Source: Rhodobacter xanthinilyticus (GTDB lineage: Bacteria > Pseudomonadota > Alphaproteobacteria > Rhodobacterales > Rhodobacteraceae). From it: a stretch of DNA of 64,000 nucleotides. Of the stretch, positions 54,160 through 63,180 are shown one piece after another. The notes beneath the pieces are model-generated. The model was not told the DNA's origin. It was given only the letters and a program-made list of their open reading frames with translations, and ran no database searches. The stretch is from positions 1,645,501-1,709,500 of the forward strand of contig NZ_CP017781.1 in NCBI RefSeq assembly GCF_001856665.1, written 5' to 3'. The position numbers and the translations under genes were made by a program. The first letter of the stretch is position 1. Every line of letters starts with the position of its first letter.

Positions 54160-54339
54160 ATGAACGAATTTCTGGAGCCGGGCATGATGGTGCGCAACCC
54201 TCTGGCGCCCGATTGGGGTCTGGGGCAGGTGCAGTCGCGCATCGGCGAGAGGATCACGGTCAATTTCGAACATGCCGGCAAACAGGTGATTGACGGACGC
54301 AGGGTCCAGCTCCTTATGGTTTTGCCCGATCAGGGTTGA
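54160..54339 (+). CDS. DUF3553 family small protein
   Basis: A 59-residue protein beginning MNEFLEPGMMVRNPLAPDWG, with GQVQSRIGERITVNFEHAGK in the middle and ending LLMVLPDQG. This is the DUF3553 fold, a small SH3-like beta barrel resembling the RNAP-binding or UvrD C-terminal type. GAGGGCAGG precedes the ATG. Function is unknown. It is divergent from chpT. Confidence 0.82.
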   Translation: MNEFLEPGMMVRNPLAPDWGLGQVQSRIGERITVNFEHAGKQVIDGRRVQLLMVLPDQG

Positions 54340-54452
54340 TGAAAGGTTAACGGCTTTCCCCTCGCTGACAAGTCACCGCGTCACGGGCTCCGACCCGTTG
54401 CCAAGCCCCCCGGCGCAAGGCTAGAACCGCTAGAGCATCTAGGGCAGGGCTT

Positions 54453-55238
54453 ATGGCTTCCGATTCAGCAGTTTACGAGACCCGGCTGGCGACGGACCCG
54501 CGCGATCTGCGCGCCGCGCAGCGGTTGCGCTATGAGGTGTTCGTGGCCGAACTGGGCGGCGACGGGCCGCTGGTGGACCATGAAAACCGCCTCGAAGTGG
54601 ATGAATTCGACGCGATCTATGACCATCTGATCCTCGTCGACCGCACCCGCGACGCGGCCGCGCTCGATCATGTCGTGGGGGTCTATCGGCTGCTGCCGGG
54701 CGAGCGCGCGGCGGCCTTCGGGCGGTTTTACTGCGACGGCGAATATGATCTGGCGCCGCTGCGCGCCTCGGGGCGCAAGCTCCTGGAGCTCGGCCGCTCC
54801 TGTGTCCACCCCGATCACCGGGGCGGCGCGGCGATGCTGATACTCTGGAACGGGCTTGCCGATTATGTGCTTGAAAACGGGATCGAAATTCTCTTCGGCG
54901 TGGCCTCGTTCCACGGTATCGACCCGGCGCCGCTCGCGCAGCCGCTGAGCTGGCTGCACCGCCACCATCTCGCGCCCGAGGGGCTGCGCCCGCGCGCGCT
55001 CGCGGCGCATTTCCAGAGCATGGACCTCGTGCCCGAGGCCGAGCTCGACCGCCGCGCGGCGATGGCGGCGATGCCGAACCTGATCAAGGCCTATCTGCGG
55101 CTCGGCGGGTTCGTGGGCGAGGGCGCCTTCATCGACGTGCCGTTCAACACCACCGATGTGATGCTCTTGATGGATACCAGCCAGATGAGCGAGAAGCACC
55201 GCGAGTTCTACGCGCGCCGCCATGAGGGGCGGGCATGA
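54453..55238 (+). CDS. olsB: L-ornithine N-alpha-acyltransferase
   Basis: A 261-residue GNAT-fold acyltransferase. YETRLATDPRDLRAAQRLRYEVFVAELGGDGP and LLELGRSCVHPDHRGGAAMLILWNGL match OlsB, which attaches a 3-hydroxy fatty acid from acyl-ACP to ornithine to form lyso-ornithine lipid. It overlaps olsA by four bases (ATGA), the usual pairing for ornithine-lipid synthesis. Confidence 0.9.
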   Translation: MASDSAVYETRLATDPRDLRAAQRLRYEVFVAELGGDGPLVDHENRLEVDEFDAIYDHLILVDRTRDAAALDHVVGVYRLLPGERAAAFGRFYCDGEYDLAPLRASGRKLLELGRSCVHPDHRGGAAMLILWNGLADYVLENGIEILFGVASFHGIDPAPLAQPLSWLHRHHLAPEGLRPRALAAHFQSMDLVPEAELDRRAAMAAMPNLIKAYLRLGGFVGEGAFIDVPFNTTDVMLLMDTSQMSEKHREFYARRHEGRA

Positions 55239-56056
55239 GCACCTGGGAGGGGCCGCTGCCGCCGCCGGGGCGGCCGATCGGGCCGCTGGGGGCGCTGCTG
55301 ATCGCGCTGCGCGGCGCGGCGCTGGTCGGGGTGCTCTACGGCGGGCTCCTGCTCCTGCTCGTGCTGCGGCTGATCGAGCGCCCGCTCTTCGGCGCGGCGC
55401 GGCCCTGGACGCCGAAACTCTCCCGCGCGGCCTGTCGCGTGGCGCTGCCGATCCTCGGGCTGCGCTACAAGGTCCGCGGCACGCCCTTGCGCGCGATCGG
55501 GGCGGTGGTCGCCAACCATGGCTCCTGGCTCGATATTTTCGCGCTCAATGCCTGCCAGGAGGTGTTCTTCGTCGCCAAGGCCGAGGTCGCCTCCTGGGCG
55601 GGGATCGGTTGGCTTGCCCGCGCGACCGGCACGCTCTTCATCCGCCGCGACCCGAAAGAGGCGAAGGCCCAACAGGCGATGTTCGAGGCGCGGATCCGGG
55701 CGGGGCACCATCTGCTGTTCTTCCCCGAGGGCACCTCGACCGACGGGCTGCGCGTGCTGCCCTTCAAAAGCACGCTCTTTGCCGCCTTCTACAGCCACGG
55801 GCTCGACAAGGTGATGCAGATCCAGCCGGTCACGGTGATCTATCGCGCGCCCGCGGGCGAGAACCCGCAGTTCTACGGCTGGTGGGGGAGCATGGGATTT
55901 GCGCGCCATCTGGTGAAGGTGCTGGCCTGCCCGCGGCGCGGCTCGGTCGAGGTGGTGTTCCATCCGCCGCGCAATGTCGCCGACTATCCCTCGCGCAAGG
56001 ATCTTTGCGCCGCCTGCGAGGCCGATGTGCGCGGCGCGCTGCCCTTCAACGGCTGA
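55235..56056 (+). CDS. olsA: lyso-ornithine lipid O-acyltransferase (PlsC family)
   Basis: A 273-residue membrane acyltransferase. One helix (about 20-45) precedes the catalytic NHGSWLD (H-x4-D) and FFPEGTSTDG motifs. With OlsB it completes the phosphorus-free ornithine lipid. Some Rhodobacter OlsA enzymes also acylate lysophosphatidate. Its 3' end overlaps the facing ribbon-helix-helix gene by 11 bases. Confidence 0.9.
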   Translation: MSTWEGPLPPPGRPIGPLGALLIALRGAALVGVLYGGLLLLLVLRLIERPLFGAARPWTPKLSRAACRVALPILGLRYKVRGTPLRAIGAVVANHGSWLDIFALNACQEVFFVAKAEVASWAGIGWLARATGTLFIRRDPKEAKAQQAMFEARIRAGHHLLFFPEGTSTDGLRVLPFKSTLFAAFYSHGLDKVMQIQPVTVIYRAPAGENPQFYGWWGSMGFARHLVKVLACPRRGSVEVVFHPPRNVADYPSRKDLCAACEADVRGALPFNG

Positions 56057-56270
56057 GCCGCGCCCGCAGCGCCCGCAACACATAAAGCCGGATCGCCGTC
56101 GCAAGCCCGGTCTCGACCCCGCGCGCCACATCAATTTCGGCCGCCAAGGCGTTGATCCCCTTGCCATCTTCCTCGGCGATCCGGCGGAACTCTTGCCAGA
56201 ATTCCTCCTCGAGAGACACCGACGTGCGGTGCCCGCCAAGGGTGAGAGAGCGCTTGACCGGCCGGCTCAT
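56046..56270 (-). CDS. ribbon-helix-helix domain protein
   Basis: A 74-residue protein. KRSLTLGGHRTSVSLEEEFWQEFRRIAEEDGKGINALAAEID is a RHH_4-type DNA-binding fold. The target is unknown. The start overlaps the DUF4169 stop by four bases, so the two form a coupled pair. Confidence 0.82.
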   Translation of the reverse strand: MSRPVKRSLTLGGHRTSVSLEEEFWQEFRRIAEEDGKGINALAAEIDVARGVETGLATAIRLYVLRALRARLSR

Positions 56271-56461
56271 TCGGCCTCGGGCGCGTCACTGTCGCGCTTG
56301 TGCCCCTCCAGCGTGGCCGCCGCGCGCGCGGCCTCTGCCTCCTCGCGCAGCCGTTGCGCCTTGGTGCGGCCGAATTTCGCGGCATTGGCGTCGGCCTCGG
56401 TGCGCTTCTCGGCGCGGGCCTTTTGCTTGCGGAACTGGGTGAGGTTGGTGACGTTCGACAT
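56267..56461 (-). CDS. DUF4169 family small protein
   Basis: A 64-residue highly charged, helical protein beginning MSNVTNLTQFRKQKARAEK, with ADANAAKFGRTKAQR following; typical of DUF4169. The usual partner is a ribbon-helix-helix gene, as here. Function is unknown. The upstream in-frame extension is repeat sequence and is not used. Confidence 0.82.
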   Translation of the reverse strand: MSNVTNLTQFRKQKARAEKRTEADANAAKFGRTKAQRLREEAEAARAAATLEGHKRDSDAPEAE

Positions 56462-56496
56462 GGGCGCAATCTGGCACGCTTTGGCGCGCCGCGCTA

Positions 56497-56611
56497 GGGG
56501 GCGCTGCCCCCTCGGCCTTCGGCCTCTCCCCCGGGATATTTCGAGCAAGATGAAAGTCGTTCTCTTCATCTTGCCCCAAATATCCCGGGGGGCTCGGGGG
56601 GCTGGCCCCCC
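56497..56611. repeat. dispersed GC-rich inverted repeat, family A copy 2
   Basis: GGGGGCGCTGCCCCC hairpin (56497-56511), left arm with CCCCCGGGATATTT and CAAGATGAAA (56528-56555), right arm with CTTCATCTTGCCCC and AATATCCCGGGGGG (56564-56592), and a closing GGGGGGC/GCCCCCC-type hairpin (56596-56611). Same plan as 304-438. Confidence 0.78.
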
Positions 56612-56618
56612 GAAGGCG

Positions 56619-56654
56619 AGAGGGCGGCCGCATGGACCGCCCTCTGTCTTTTCC
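56619..56654 (+). terminator. hairpin with U-run beside the fumC end
   Basis: AGAGGGCGG / CCGCCCTCT with a nine-base loop, followed on the plus strand by GTCTTTTCC. The U-run points away from fumC transcription, so it may belong to the adjoining repeat element rather than to fumC. Confidence 0.4.
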
Positions 56655-56668
56655 TTCGGCGGGGGCAA

Positions 56669-58063
56669 TCAGCCTTTCGGGCCGATCATGTCCTCCGGGC
56701 GCACGATCCGGTCGAAGGTCTCTTCGTCGACATAGCCGAGCGCGATCGCCTCTTCCTTCAGCGTGGTGCCGTTCTTGTGCGCGGTCTTGGCGACCTTGGT
56801 CGCGGCGTCGTAGCCGATGGTCGGCGCGAGCGCGGTGACCAGCATCAGGCTCTCCTTCATCAGCTTGTCGATCCGCGCCACATTGGCCTGGGTGCCCACC
56901 ACCATGTTATCGGTGAAGGCCGAGGCGCTGTCGCCCAGGAGCTGCATCGATTGCAGCACGTTGTAGCTCATCATCGGGTTGTAGACGTTGAGCTCGAAAT
57001 GCCCTTGCGAGCCGGCAAAGCCCACCGCCGCGTCATTGCCCATGACATGGGCGCAGACCATGGTCAGCGCTTCGGCCTGGGTCGGGTTGACCTTGCCCGG
57101 CATGATCGACGAGCCGGGCTCGTTTTCCGGCAAGATCAGCTCGCCCAGCCCCGAGCGCGGCCCCGAGCCGAGGAGGCGCAGGTCGTTGGCGATCTTGAAG
57201 AGCGAGGCCGCGACGGTTTTCAGCGCGCCCGAGAACATCACCATCGCGTCATGGGCGGCGAGTGCTTCGAATTTGTTCGGCGCGGTGACGAAGGGCAGGC
57301 CGGTGATCTCGGCGATCTGGGCCGCCACGCGGGTATCCCAACCCACGCGGGTGTTCAGCCCGGTGCCGACGGCGGTGCCGCCTTGCGCGAGTTCATAGAT
57401 ATGCGGCAGGCACATTTTCACCCGCTCGATGCCGCGCTCGACCTGCTTGGCATAGCCCGAGAATTCCTGGCCGAGGGTGAGCGGCGTCGCATCCTGCGTA
57501 TGGGTGCGGCCGATCTTGATGATATCCTTGAACTCTTCCGATTTCGCGGCGAGCGCTTTTTGCAGCTTTTCGAGGCCGGGGATCAGCACGTCGCGCGCCT
57601 GCATCGCGATCGCGACATGCATGGCGGTCGGGAAGGTGTCGTTCGAGGACTGGCCCATGTTGCAGTGATCGTTCGGGTGGACGGGCTTTTTCGAGCCCAT
57701 CACGCCGCCCAGCATCTCGATCGCGCGGTTCGAGATCACCTCGTTGGCGTTCATGTTCGACTGGGTGCCGGAGCCGGTTTGCCACACGACAAGCGGGAAG
57801 TTGTCGTCGAACTTGCCCTCGATCACCTCGGTCGCGGCGGCGGCGATCGCATCGGCGATCTCGGCCTCCATGTCGCCCTGCGCCTTGTTGACCAGCGCGC
57901 AGGCCTTCTTGATCACGCCGAGCGCGCGAATGATCGGCTTGGGCTGACGTTCCCAGCCGATCGGGAAGTTCATGATCGAGCGCTGGGTCTGGGCGCCCCA
58001 ATATTTGTCGGCGGGGACTTCGAGCGGGCCGAAGCTGTCGGTCTCGGTGCGGGTCGCGGTCAT
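56669..58063 (-). CDS. fumC: class II fumarate hydratase
   Basis: A 464-residue fumarase. The superfamily signature [13 protein letters not shown], the substrate-site segments [12 protein letters not shown] and [17 protein letters not shown], and TGLNTR are all intact. It interconverts fumarate and malate in the TCA cycle without an iron-sulfur cluster. GGAGG precedes the chosen ATG; an in-frame ATG six codons upstream lacks a site. Confidence 0.96.
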   Translation of the reverse strand: MTATRTETDSFGPLEVPADKYWGAQTQRSIMNFPIGWERQPKPIIRALGVIKKACALVNKAQGDMEAEIADAIAAAATEVIEGKFDDNFPLVVWQTGSGTQSNMNANEVISNRAIEMLGGVMGSKKPVHPNDHCNMGQSSNDTFPTAMHVAIAMQARDVLIPGLEKLQKALAAKSEEFKDIIKIGRTHTQDATPLTLGQEFSGYAKQVERGIERVKMCLPHIYELAQGGTAVGTGLNTRVGWDTRVAAQIAEITGLPFVTAPNKFEALAAHDAMVMFSGALKTVAASLFKIANDLRLLGSGPRSGLGELILPENEPGSSIMPGKVNPTQAEALTMVCAHVMGNDAAVGFAGSQGHFELNVYNPMMSYNVLQSMQLLGDSASAFTDNMVVGTQANVARIDKLMKESLMLVTALAPTIGYDAATKVAKTAHKNGTTLKEEAIALGYVDEETFDRIVRPEDMIGPKG

Positions 58064-58193
58064 GCTTGCCTCCGTGCACAATCAGGCGATGTCGTCCCCC
58101 GCGTCATAAGGGGGCGGAAGCGGTTTTGCAATCGGCATGCCGCGGTATACCGCGCCCGCGGGCCGGTTTAGCGCAATCATCGCTCCGTCGGGG

Positions 58194-58652
58194 TTACTTG
58201 CGCCACTTGTCGAGGCTGACCACCTCGGCCTCGCCGCGCGGCTTCTCCTCGACCACCGGCTCCTCCTCGTCTTCCTCCTCCTCCTCGTCGTCATCGTAAT
58301 CCTGCGTCTCGAAGCGCAGGCCGAATTCGACCGAGGGGTCGACGAAGGTGGTGATCGCATCGAAGGGGATATAGAGCGGCTCGGGCGCATTGCCGAAATT
58401 CAGCGTGATCGCGAAGCCCTCGTCATCGACGGTGAGATTCTCGAACCAGTGCTGGATCACGATCGTCATCTCATCGGGATAGCGTTCGCGCAGCCAGTCG
58501 GCGAGCTCGGCATCGGGGTGATGGGTGTTGAAGGTGATGAAGAAGTGATGCGCGCCCGGCAGGCCGTTTTCCGACACATCGGTCAGCACGCTCTGGATCA
58601 GGCTCCGCATCGCGCGGTGCATCAGGTTTCCGTAATCAATGCTGCGGGTCAT
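58194..58652 (-). CDS. sspB: ClpXP adaptor SspB, alphaproteobacterial type
   Basis: A 152-residue protein. The substrate-binding domain starts IDYGNLMHRAMRSLIQSVL and includes HHFFITFNTHHPDAELADWLRERYPDEMTIVIQHWFENL. A very acidic linker (DYDDDEEEEEDEEEP) leads to the C-terminal ClpX-binding tail EVVSLDKWRK. It tethers ssrA-tagged proteins to ClpXP. The tmRNA gene that encodes the tag lies about 620 bases upstream on the same strand. Confidence 0.9.
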   Translation of the reverse strand: MTRSIDYGNLMHRAMRSLIQSVLTDVSENGLPGAHHFFITFNTHHPDAELADWLRERYPDEMTIVIQHWFENLTVDDEGFAITLNFGNAPEPLYIPFDAITTFVDPSVEFGLRFETQDYDDDEEEEEDEEEPVVEEKPRGEAEVVSLDKWRK

Positions 58653-58745
58653 CGGGCCTTCCCTCGTTTTGGCCCAGCATAGGAGATTCGTCGCGCAAGG
58701 GAAGGGGGGGCGCGAAATTCGCCCCGCCGGGGTCCGCGTCGCGCC

Positions 58746-59171
58746 TCACGAGAAGGTTTCCCCAATCATCACAAGCGCCAGAGACTGATCCGGCAGCGCC
58801 CCGATCTGCTCGAAAAACCCGAGCATGTCGAAGTGGTTATAGGCCTCGCGGATCTTGCCGTCCTGAAACTTCGTCGAGATCTGCGCGGTGAATTCGACCG
58901 GCGCGGCCGTCGCCCGGACGCGCGCGCGCACCCGCAGCAAGACCCAGAGCCACTCCTCCGTCTCGATATGGCGCAACACCTCGATCTCGAGCCCGTCGAT
59001 CAGCCGCATCATCGCCGGGATCAGCGCCCGGAAATCCTCCGGCCCCATCGAGAAATCCCGCATCACCCCGCAGGCCTCCGCCTGCGGCGCATAGAACCGC
59101 TCGATCTGATCGAGATCGCCCCCGATCCAGACCTGTTCGAACCAGTCGTTGAGAAAGGCCAGCTTGCTCAT
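58746..59171 (-). CDS. SnoaL/NTF2-like fold protein
   Basis: A 141-residue protein. FLNDWFEQVWIGGDLDQIERFY and DFSMGPEDFRALIPAMMRLIDGLE suit the polyketide-cyclase-like branch of NTF2-fold proteins. No catalytic role can be assigned. GGAGG precedes the ATG used. Confidence 0.7.
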   Translation of the reverse strand: MSKLAFLNDWFEQVWIGGDLDQIERFYAPQAEACGVMRDFSMGPEDFRALIPAMMRLIDGLEIEVLRHIETEEWLWVLLRVRARVRATAAPVEFTAQISTKFQDGKIREAYNHFDMLGFFEQIGALPDQSLALVMIGETFS

Positions 59172-59274
59172 GCGCGCCTCCATTTCGATCCTGCCGCGGG
59201 CCGAGAGTCGCATTCCGCCGTGAATAAAGCGTGAACAAAACCGCTTTGAGCGCGATGACCTGACGGAAGGGGGG

Positions 59275-59591
59275 AGGTGCAGGATTCTGTTGCCAGGCTC
59301 CTGCGGGCCCCGCCTTAGGCGGCTAAGCGTAAGGACTTAAGTTTCGGTTACCCGAGCTGCTTACGCAGCCAGAGCCACCGGAGCACGGTTGTCGTTGGCA
59401 ACTGTACAATTTGCACCGATAACGGTGGTAGCTCACCGAGACAAAGCAAACACCTTTAGACGTTCGTCGATCCTGTTTCGGCCCCATTCGCCCCCAACGA
59501 GGGATGGATGGTGGAGCCGCCGGGTACCGCCCCCGGGTCCGATCCGGTTATTCCGTGCGCGTTTATGTCCATAGTCCGGGCGAACCCGAAC
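59275..59591 (-). ncRNA. ssrA: circularly permuted (two-piece) tmRNA
   Basis: On the minus strand the acceptor piece comes first and ends CGGCTCCACCA (3' end at 59509). A short intervening segment follows. The coding piece then begins GGGGCCGAAACAGGATCGACG at 59485 (cut off here); GGGGCCG pairs with CGGCTCC in seven pairs with one G-U. The tag frame lies at 59361-59399 and reads ANDNRAPVALAA then TAA. A GCAGGA/TCCTGC hairpin closes the 3' side (59279-59304). TATATT at 59603-59598 could be the -10 element. Outer ends are approximate. This is the alphaproteobacterial architecture: ribosome rescue with a proteolysis tag. Confidence 0.92.
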
Positions 59592-59687
59592 AGGCTCAAT
59601 ATAGGGGCGGGGCGGGGCGGCTGCAAGGGGGGGGCGGCGGTCGGCAAGGGGGGCGGCGCCCGAGGCGCTTTGAGCCGCGCCCGCGGG

Positions 59688-59779
59688 CGATTGTGGCGCG
59701 ATTGTGGCGGCAACACATTCAAAACCATGCATGACGTAGGGTGAGGGGCGATATTCAAAGCGGTTGCGCCACAATATCG
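59688..59779. promoter_or_regulatory. three-copy repeat upstream of the tad-like genes, candidate operator
   Basis: CGATTGTGGCG occurs twice in exact tandem (59688-59698, 59699-59709), and an inverted variant CGCCACAATATCG lies at 59767-59779. These are the main ordered features between the tmRNA and the pilus genes. A regulator binding site is inferred. Confidence 0.45.
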
Positions 59780-59834
59780 ACACAAAGATGAGCAAGATAT
59801 GAAGGGCAGCGGTGGGGGCATCGCTGGAGGAAAG

Positions 59835-60239
59835 ATGCCGCAATTCGGTCTGCTTTCAAAACGCTTCGGGGCCGATGAGAGCGGCGCCGCCACGATCGAA
59901 TTCGTGATCTGGTTGCCGTTTCTGCTCGTGTTGCTCTTCCTCTCGGTCAATGCGGCCGTGCTGATGCATACGCAGACGCTCCTTTATGATGCGGCGCGCG
60001 ATGCGGCGCGGCAGGTGGCGACGGGCGCGGCCACCACCGCCGAGGCGGCGAGCGCGGCTCAGGCGCGGTTTCAGGCCGCGATGGGCGTGAGCGCCGATGT
60101 CGCGATCTCGGGCGAATTCGTGCGCGCCGATCTGAGCGTGCCTTACACCAAGGTTCTCGTGCTCGGCGGGCCAATGGCGGGCGATTGGACGCTCGGCGCG
60201 GCGGTGACCATGTGGGTGGAGCAAGATGATGCGAGTTGA
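59835..60239 (+). CDS. TadE-family pilus assembly protein
   Basis: A 134-residue pseudopilin-like protein. ADESGAATIEFVIWLPFLLVLLFLSVNAAVLMH is the TadE N-terminal segment with the conserved Glu five residues into the helix. A beta-rich soluble part follows. It belongs to Flp/Tad-type surface pili. GGAGG lies before the chosen ATG; an ATG twelve codons upstream has no site. It overlaps the next gene by 14 bases. Confidence 0.85.
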   Translation: MPQFGLLSKRFGADESGAATIEFVIWLPFLLVLLFLSVNAAVLMHTQTLLYDAARDAARQVATGAATTAEAASAAQARFQAAMGVSADVAISGEFVRADLSVPYTKVLVLGGPMAGDWTLGAAVTMWVEQDDAS

Positions 60240-61650
60240 GGGCAAGATCTGGCGGCTGGCGCAGCGGCTGGCGGCGGAGCAGGGCGCGGCGAGCGTCTGG
60301 GCGATCTACATGGTGCTGATCACCATGGTGCTCGGCGCGCTGACGATTGATGCGGCGAACGGCTGGCGGGTGCGCAATCAGCTCCAGATCACCGCCGATG
60401 CGGCGGCGCTCGCGGCGGCGGCGAAGCTGCCCGATACCGCGGCCGCGCGCGCCCTTGCGCTCGAGGTTGCGCAAAAGAACCTCGGCGCGGGCGAGGCGGC
60501 GCTCAGCGCCGAGGATGTCCGCTTCGGCACATGGGTCGAGGGGCAGGGCTTTGCCGAAACCGAGGGCGAGGCCAATGCGGTGCGCGTCACCGCCGCCCGC
60601 ACCACCGCGCGCGGCAATGCGCTCGAGACGGTGATGATGCCGCTCGTCGGGGTCGATGCGCTCGAGCCGGGCGCGAGCGCGATCGCGGTCTCCGCCTCGA
60701 CCGAGAGCGCGGGCGGCGCGCTTGGCTGCGAGGATGCGATGATCCTGACCTCGGCCTATATGGATACCGGCGGCGGCAATACGCTCAAGGGCAACATCTG
60801 TCTGCATGGCAAGACCGGGCTGCATACCGGCGGCGGCGATTATTATGCGGGCGGCGTGCAGCTCTCCGCCGCGACCAAGGGGCAGGTCACGGTGAACTAT
60901 ACCGTGCCGGGCTCGGCCACCGCCGACGAGGTCGCGCGCGGCTCCGATCTCGCGCCCGTGGTGCTGCCCAAGCTCAAGACGATGTTCGAGGCGCTCTGGA
61001 GCGATATCTCCAAGAACCTCGCCAGCCCGAACGGCAAGGATCTCATCGTCGACGGTTATTACACTGGCAAGCTCCTGCCGGATTTCCTCAAGGATTCCAA
61101 CGGCAAGACAGCCATTGTTTATGTGGATAACTACGGCTGGTGGAGCGCTCAGCCCGGCCAGATCAAGCCCTATACGATCTATCTGGTGAACCACGGCATG
61201 CAGATTTCGGGCGGCGTGCAGGTGCAAAATGCCGCGATCATCGCGCGCGGCGACATCGGCGTCGGCGGCGGCACCAACCTGCATTACACCAACGATTATT
61301 TCTTCTCGACCGGCACGATCAACACCGGCGGCTCGATCTACTGGGGCGATACCGGCAATTATTGCGCCACGGGGCGCTATTCGGTCTACGCCTTCGCCTA
61401 TAACACCGTGTCGCTTGGCGGCTGGGGGGGCGGCTCGGGGGCGCATGGGCTCTTCGGCGCGGCGGCGACCTTCTCGCCGGGCGGGGCGATGCAGAACTCC
61501 GGCGGGCTCTATTTCGAATCGAGCAACAACGCCTATCTCGGCGGCAATCTGAAGTTTCAGGGCTGCGGCACCCGCCTCGAGGCCTTCTATGATCAGGCCC
61601 TCCCGCAAGGCGCGGCCAAGCGCACCGAAGCCGGGCGGCTCAAACGCTGA
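60226..61650 (+). CDS. TadG-like pilus-associated protein
   Basis: A 474-residue protein. An N-terminal TadG-like helix (SVWAIYMVLITMVLGALTIDAANGWRVRNQLQITADAAALAAA) is followed by a long Gly-rich beta region with repeating G-G-x-N segments (TGGGNTLKGNICLHG, GGGTNLHYTNDYFFS), reminiscent of a beta-helix. Unlike classical TadG there is no von Willebrand A domain visible. It is translated with the TadE gene. Confidence 0.78.
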   Translation: MMRVEGKIWRLAQRLAAEQGAASVWAIYMVLITMVLGALTIDAANGWRVRNQLQITADAAALAAAAKLPDTAAARALALEVAQKNLGAGEAALSAEDVRFGTWVEGQGFAETEGEANAVRVTAARTTARGNALETVMMPLVGVDALEPGASAIAVSASTESAGGALGCEDAMILTSAYMDTGGGNTLKGNICLHGKTGLHTGGGDYYAGGVQLSAATKGQVTVNYTVPGSATADEVARGSDLAPVVLPKLKTMFEALWSDISKNLASPNGKDLIVDGYYTGKLLPDFLKDSNGKTAIVYVDNYGWWSAQPGQIKPYTIYLVNHGMQISGGVQVQNAAIIARGDIGVGGGTNLHYTNDYFFSTGTINTGGSIYWGDTGNYCATGRYSVYAFAYNTVSLGGWGGGSGAHGLFGAAATFSPGGAMQNSGGLYFESSNNAYLGGNLKFQGCGTRLEAFYDQALPQGAAKRTEAGRLKR

Positions 61651-61703
61651 GCCGGGCTGGAAATCGGCGCGCGGGCGGCTAGGTTGGGGCGAAAGGAGGC
61701 TCC

Positions 61704-63122
61704 ATGTCCGCGCTCAAACCCCTGATTTTCTGGTTCCGCCGCGATCTGCGGCTCCATGATCACCCCGGCCTCGCGGCGGCGGTGGCGACGGGGCGGCCGA
61801 TCGTGCCGCTGTTCATCCTCGACGAGAGCTTCGAGACGCTCGGCGCGGCGCCGAAATGGCGCCTCGGCGCGGGGCTTGCGGCCTTTGCCGCGCGTCTGGC
61901 CCGGGCCGGCGCGCCCCTGATCTTGCGCCGCGGCCCCGCGCGCGCGGTGCTCGAGGCGCTGATCGCCGAGACCGGCGCCGAGGCGGTGTTCTGGTCGCGC
62001 CTCTATGACGCCCCCGCCCGCGCGCGCGACACCGAGATCAAATCGGCGCTGAAATCGGCCGGGATCGCGGCGCAGAGCTTTCCGGGCTTTCTCCTCCATG
62101 AGCCCCTGGTGATCGAGACGAAAACCGGCGGGCCCTACAAGGTCTACACCCCGTATTGGCGCGCGGTGCGCGACCGCGACCCGGGCGCCGAGGCCCCGGA
62201 AATACATGAACTTCGCCCCGCAAGCCTCGATATTCAAAGCGATAATCTTGAGGATTGGCGCCTCGGCGCGGCGATGAACCGCGGCGCCGCGGTGCTTGCC
62301 AAACATGCCCGCCCGGGCGAGGCGGCCGCGCTCGATCGCCTCGCGGCCTTCCTCGTCGGCCCGGTCGAGGCCTATGCCGAGCGGCGCGATTTCCCCGCCG
62401 AGCCCGCCACCTCGCGCCTCTCCGAGCACCTCACGCTGGGCGAGATCAGCCCGCGGCGCATCTGGCACGCGGGCCGCGCCCGGATGATCGCGGGAGCCCC
62501 CGGCGCCGAGACCTTCCTCAAGGAGCTCGTCTGGCGCGAATTCGCCTGGCACCTGTTTTTCCACTTCCCCGCGATGGATCGCGAGAGTTGGCGCCCGGAG
62601 TGGGCGAGCTTCGAATGGCAGGGCGAGAGCCCCGTGGCGGAGGCCTGGCGGCGCGGCCAGACGGGCGAGCCCTTCGTCGACGCGGCGCTGCGCGAGCTCT
62701 TCGCCACCGGGTTCATCCACAACCGCGCACGGATGGTCGCGGCCTCCTACCTGACCAAACATCTGCGCACCGATTGGCGGATCGGGCTGGCGTGGTTTGC
62801 CGAGTGTCTGATCGACTGGGATCCGGCTTCGAATGCGATGGGCTGGCAATGGGTGGCGGGCTCGGGGCCCGATGCGGCGCCCTATTTCCGCATCTTCAAC
62901 CCGGACGGGCAGGCGGAAAAGTTCGATCCGAAAGGCACTTACCGGCGGAAGTTCATGTATGAGGCGACGCCCGTGCCGAGCCTCGCGCAAGATTTCCTCG
63001 ACGCTGCGCCGCGCGCCTGGGGGCTCGCGCCCGGGGGGGCGCGCCCGCGCCCGCTTGTCGGGCTCGCCGCCGGTCGCGAGGCGGCGCTGGCCGCCTATCA
63101 GGCCTGGCGCGCGGGGTCCTGA
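61704..63122 (+). CDS. phrB: deoxyribodipyrimidine photolyase
   Basis: A 472-residue class I photolyase. The N-terminal antenna domain opens IFWFRRDLRLHDHPGLAAAV. The FAD domain has WREFAWHLFFHFP, the TGFIHNRARMVAASYLTKHL segment and WQWVAGSGPDAAPYFRIFNP. It repairs UV-induced cyclobutane dimers with blue light. GGAGG precedes the ATG. Confidence 0.95.
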   Translation: MSALKPLIFWFRRDLRLHDHPGLAAAVATGRPIVPLFILDESFETLGAAPKWRLGAGLAAFAARLARAGAPLILRRGPARAVLEALIAETGAEAVFWSRLYDAPARARDTEIKSALKSAGIAAQSFPGFLLHEPLVIETKTGGPYKVYTPYWRAVRDRDPGAEAPEIHELRPASLDIQSDNLEDWRLGAAMNRGAAVLAKHARPGEAAALDRLAAFLVGPVEAYAERRDFPAEPATSRLSEHLTLGEISPRRIWHAGRARMIAGAPGAETFLKELVWREFAWHLFFHFPAMDRESWRPEWASFEWQGESPVAEAWRRGQTGEPFVDAALRELFATGFIHNRARMVAASYLTKHLRTDWRIGLAWFAECLIDWDPASNAMGWQWVAGSGPDAAPYFRIFNPDGQAEKFDPKGTYRRKFMYEATPVPSLAQDFLDAAPRAWGLAPGGARPRPLVGLAAGREAALAAYQAWRAGS

Positions 63123-63180
63123 TTTCGCCATAATCCCCTGTTAAACGTGGCAGATCAGATCGCGACGCAGGGAGATCAGC

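Noticed and set aside
59389-59950. Small frames across the tmRNA region on both strands
   Set aside because: They run through conserved tmRNA structure and carry no protein features.
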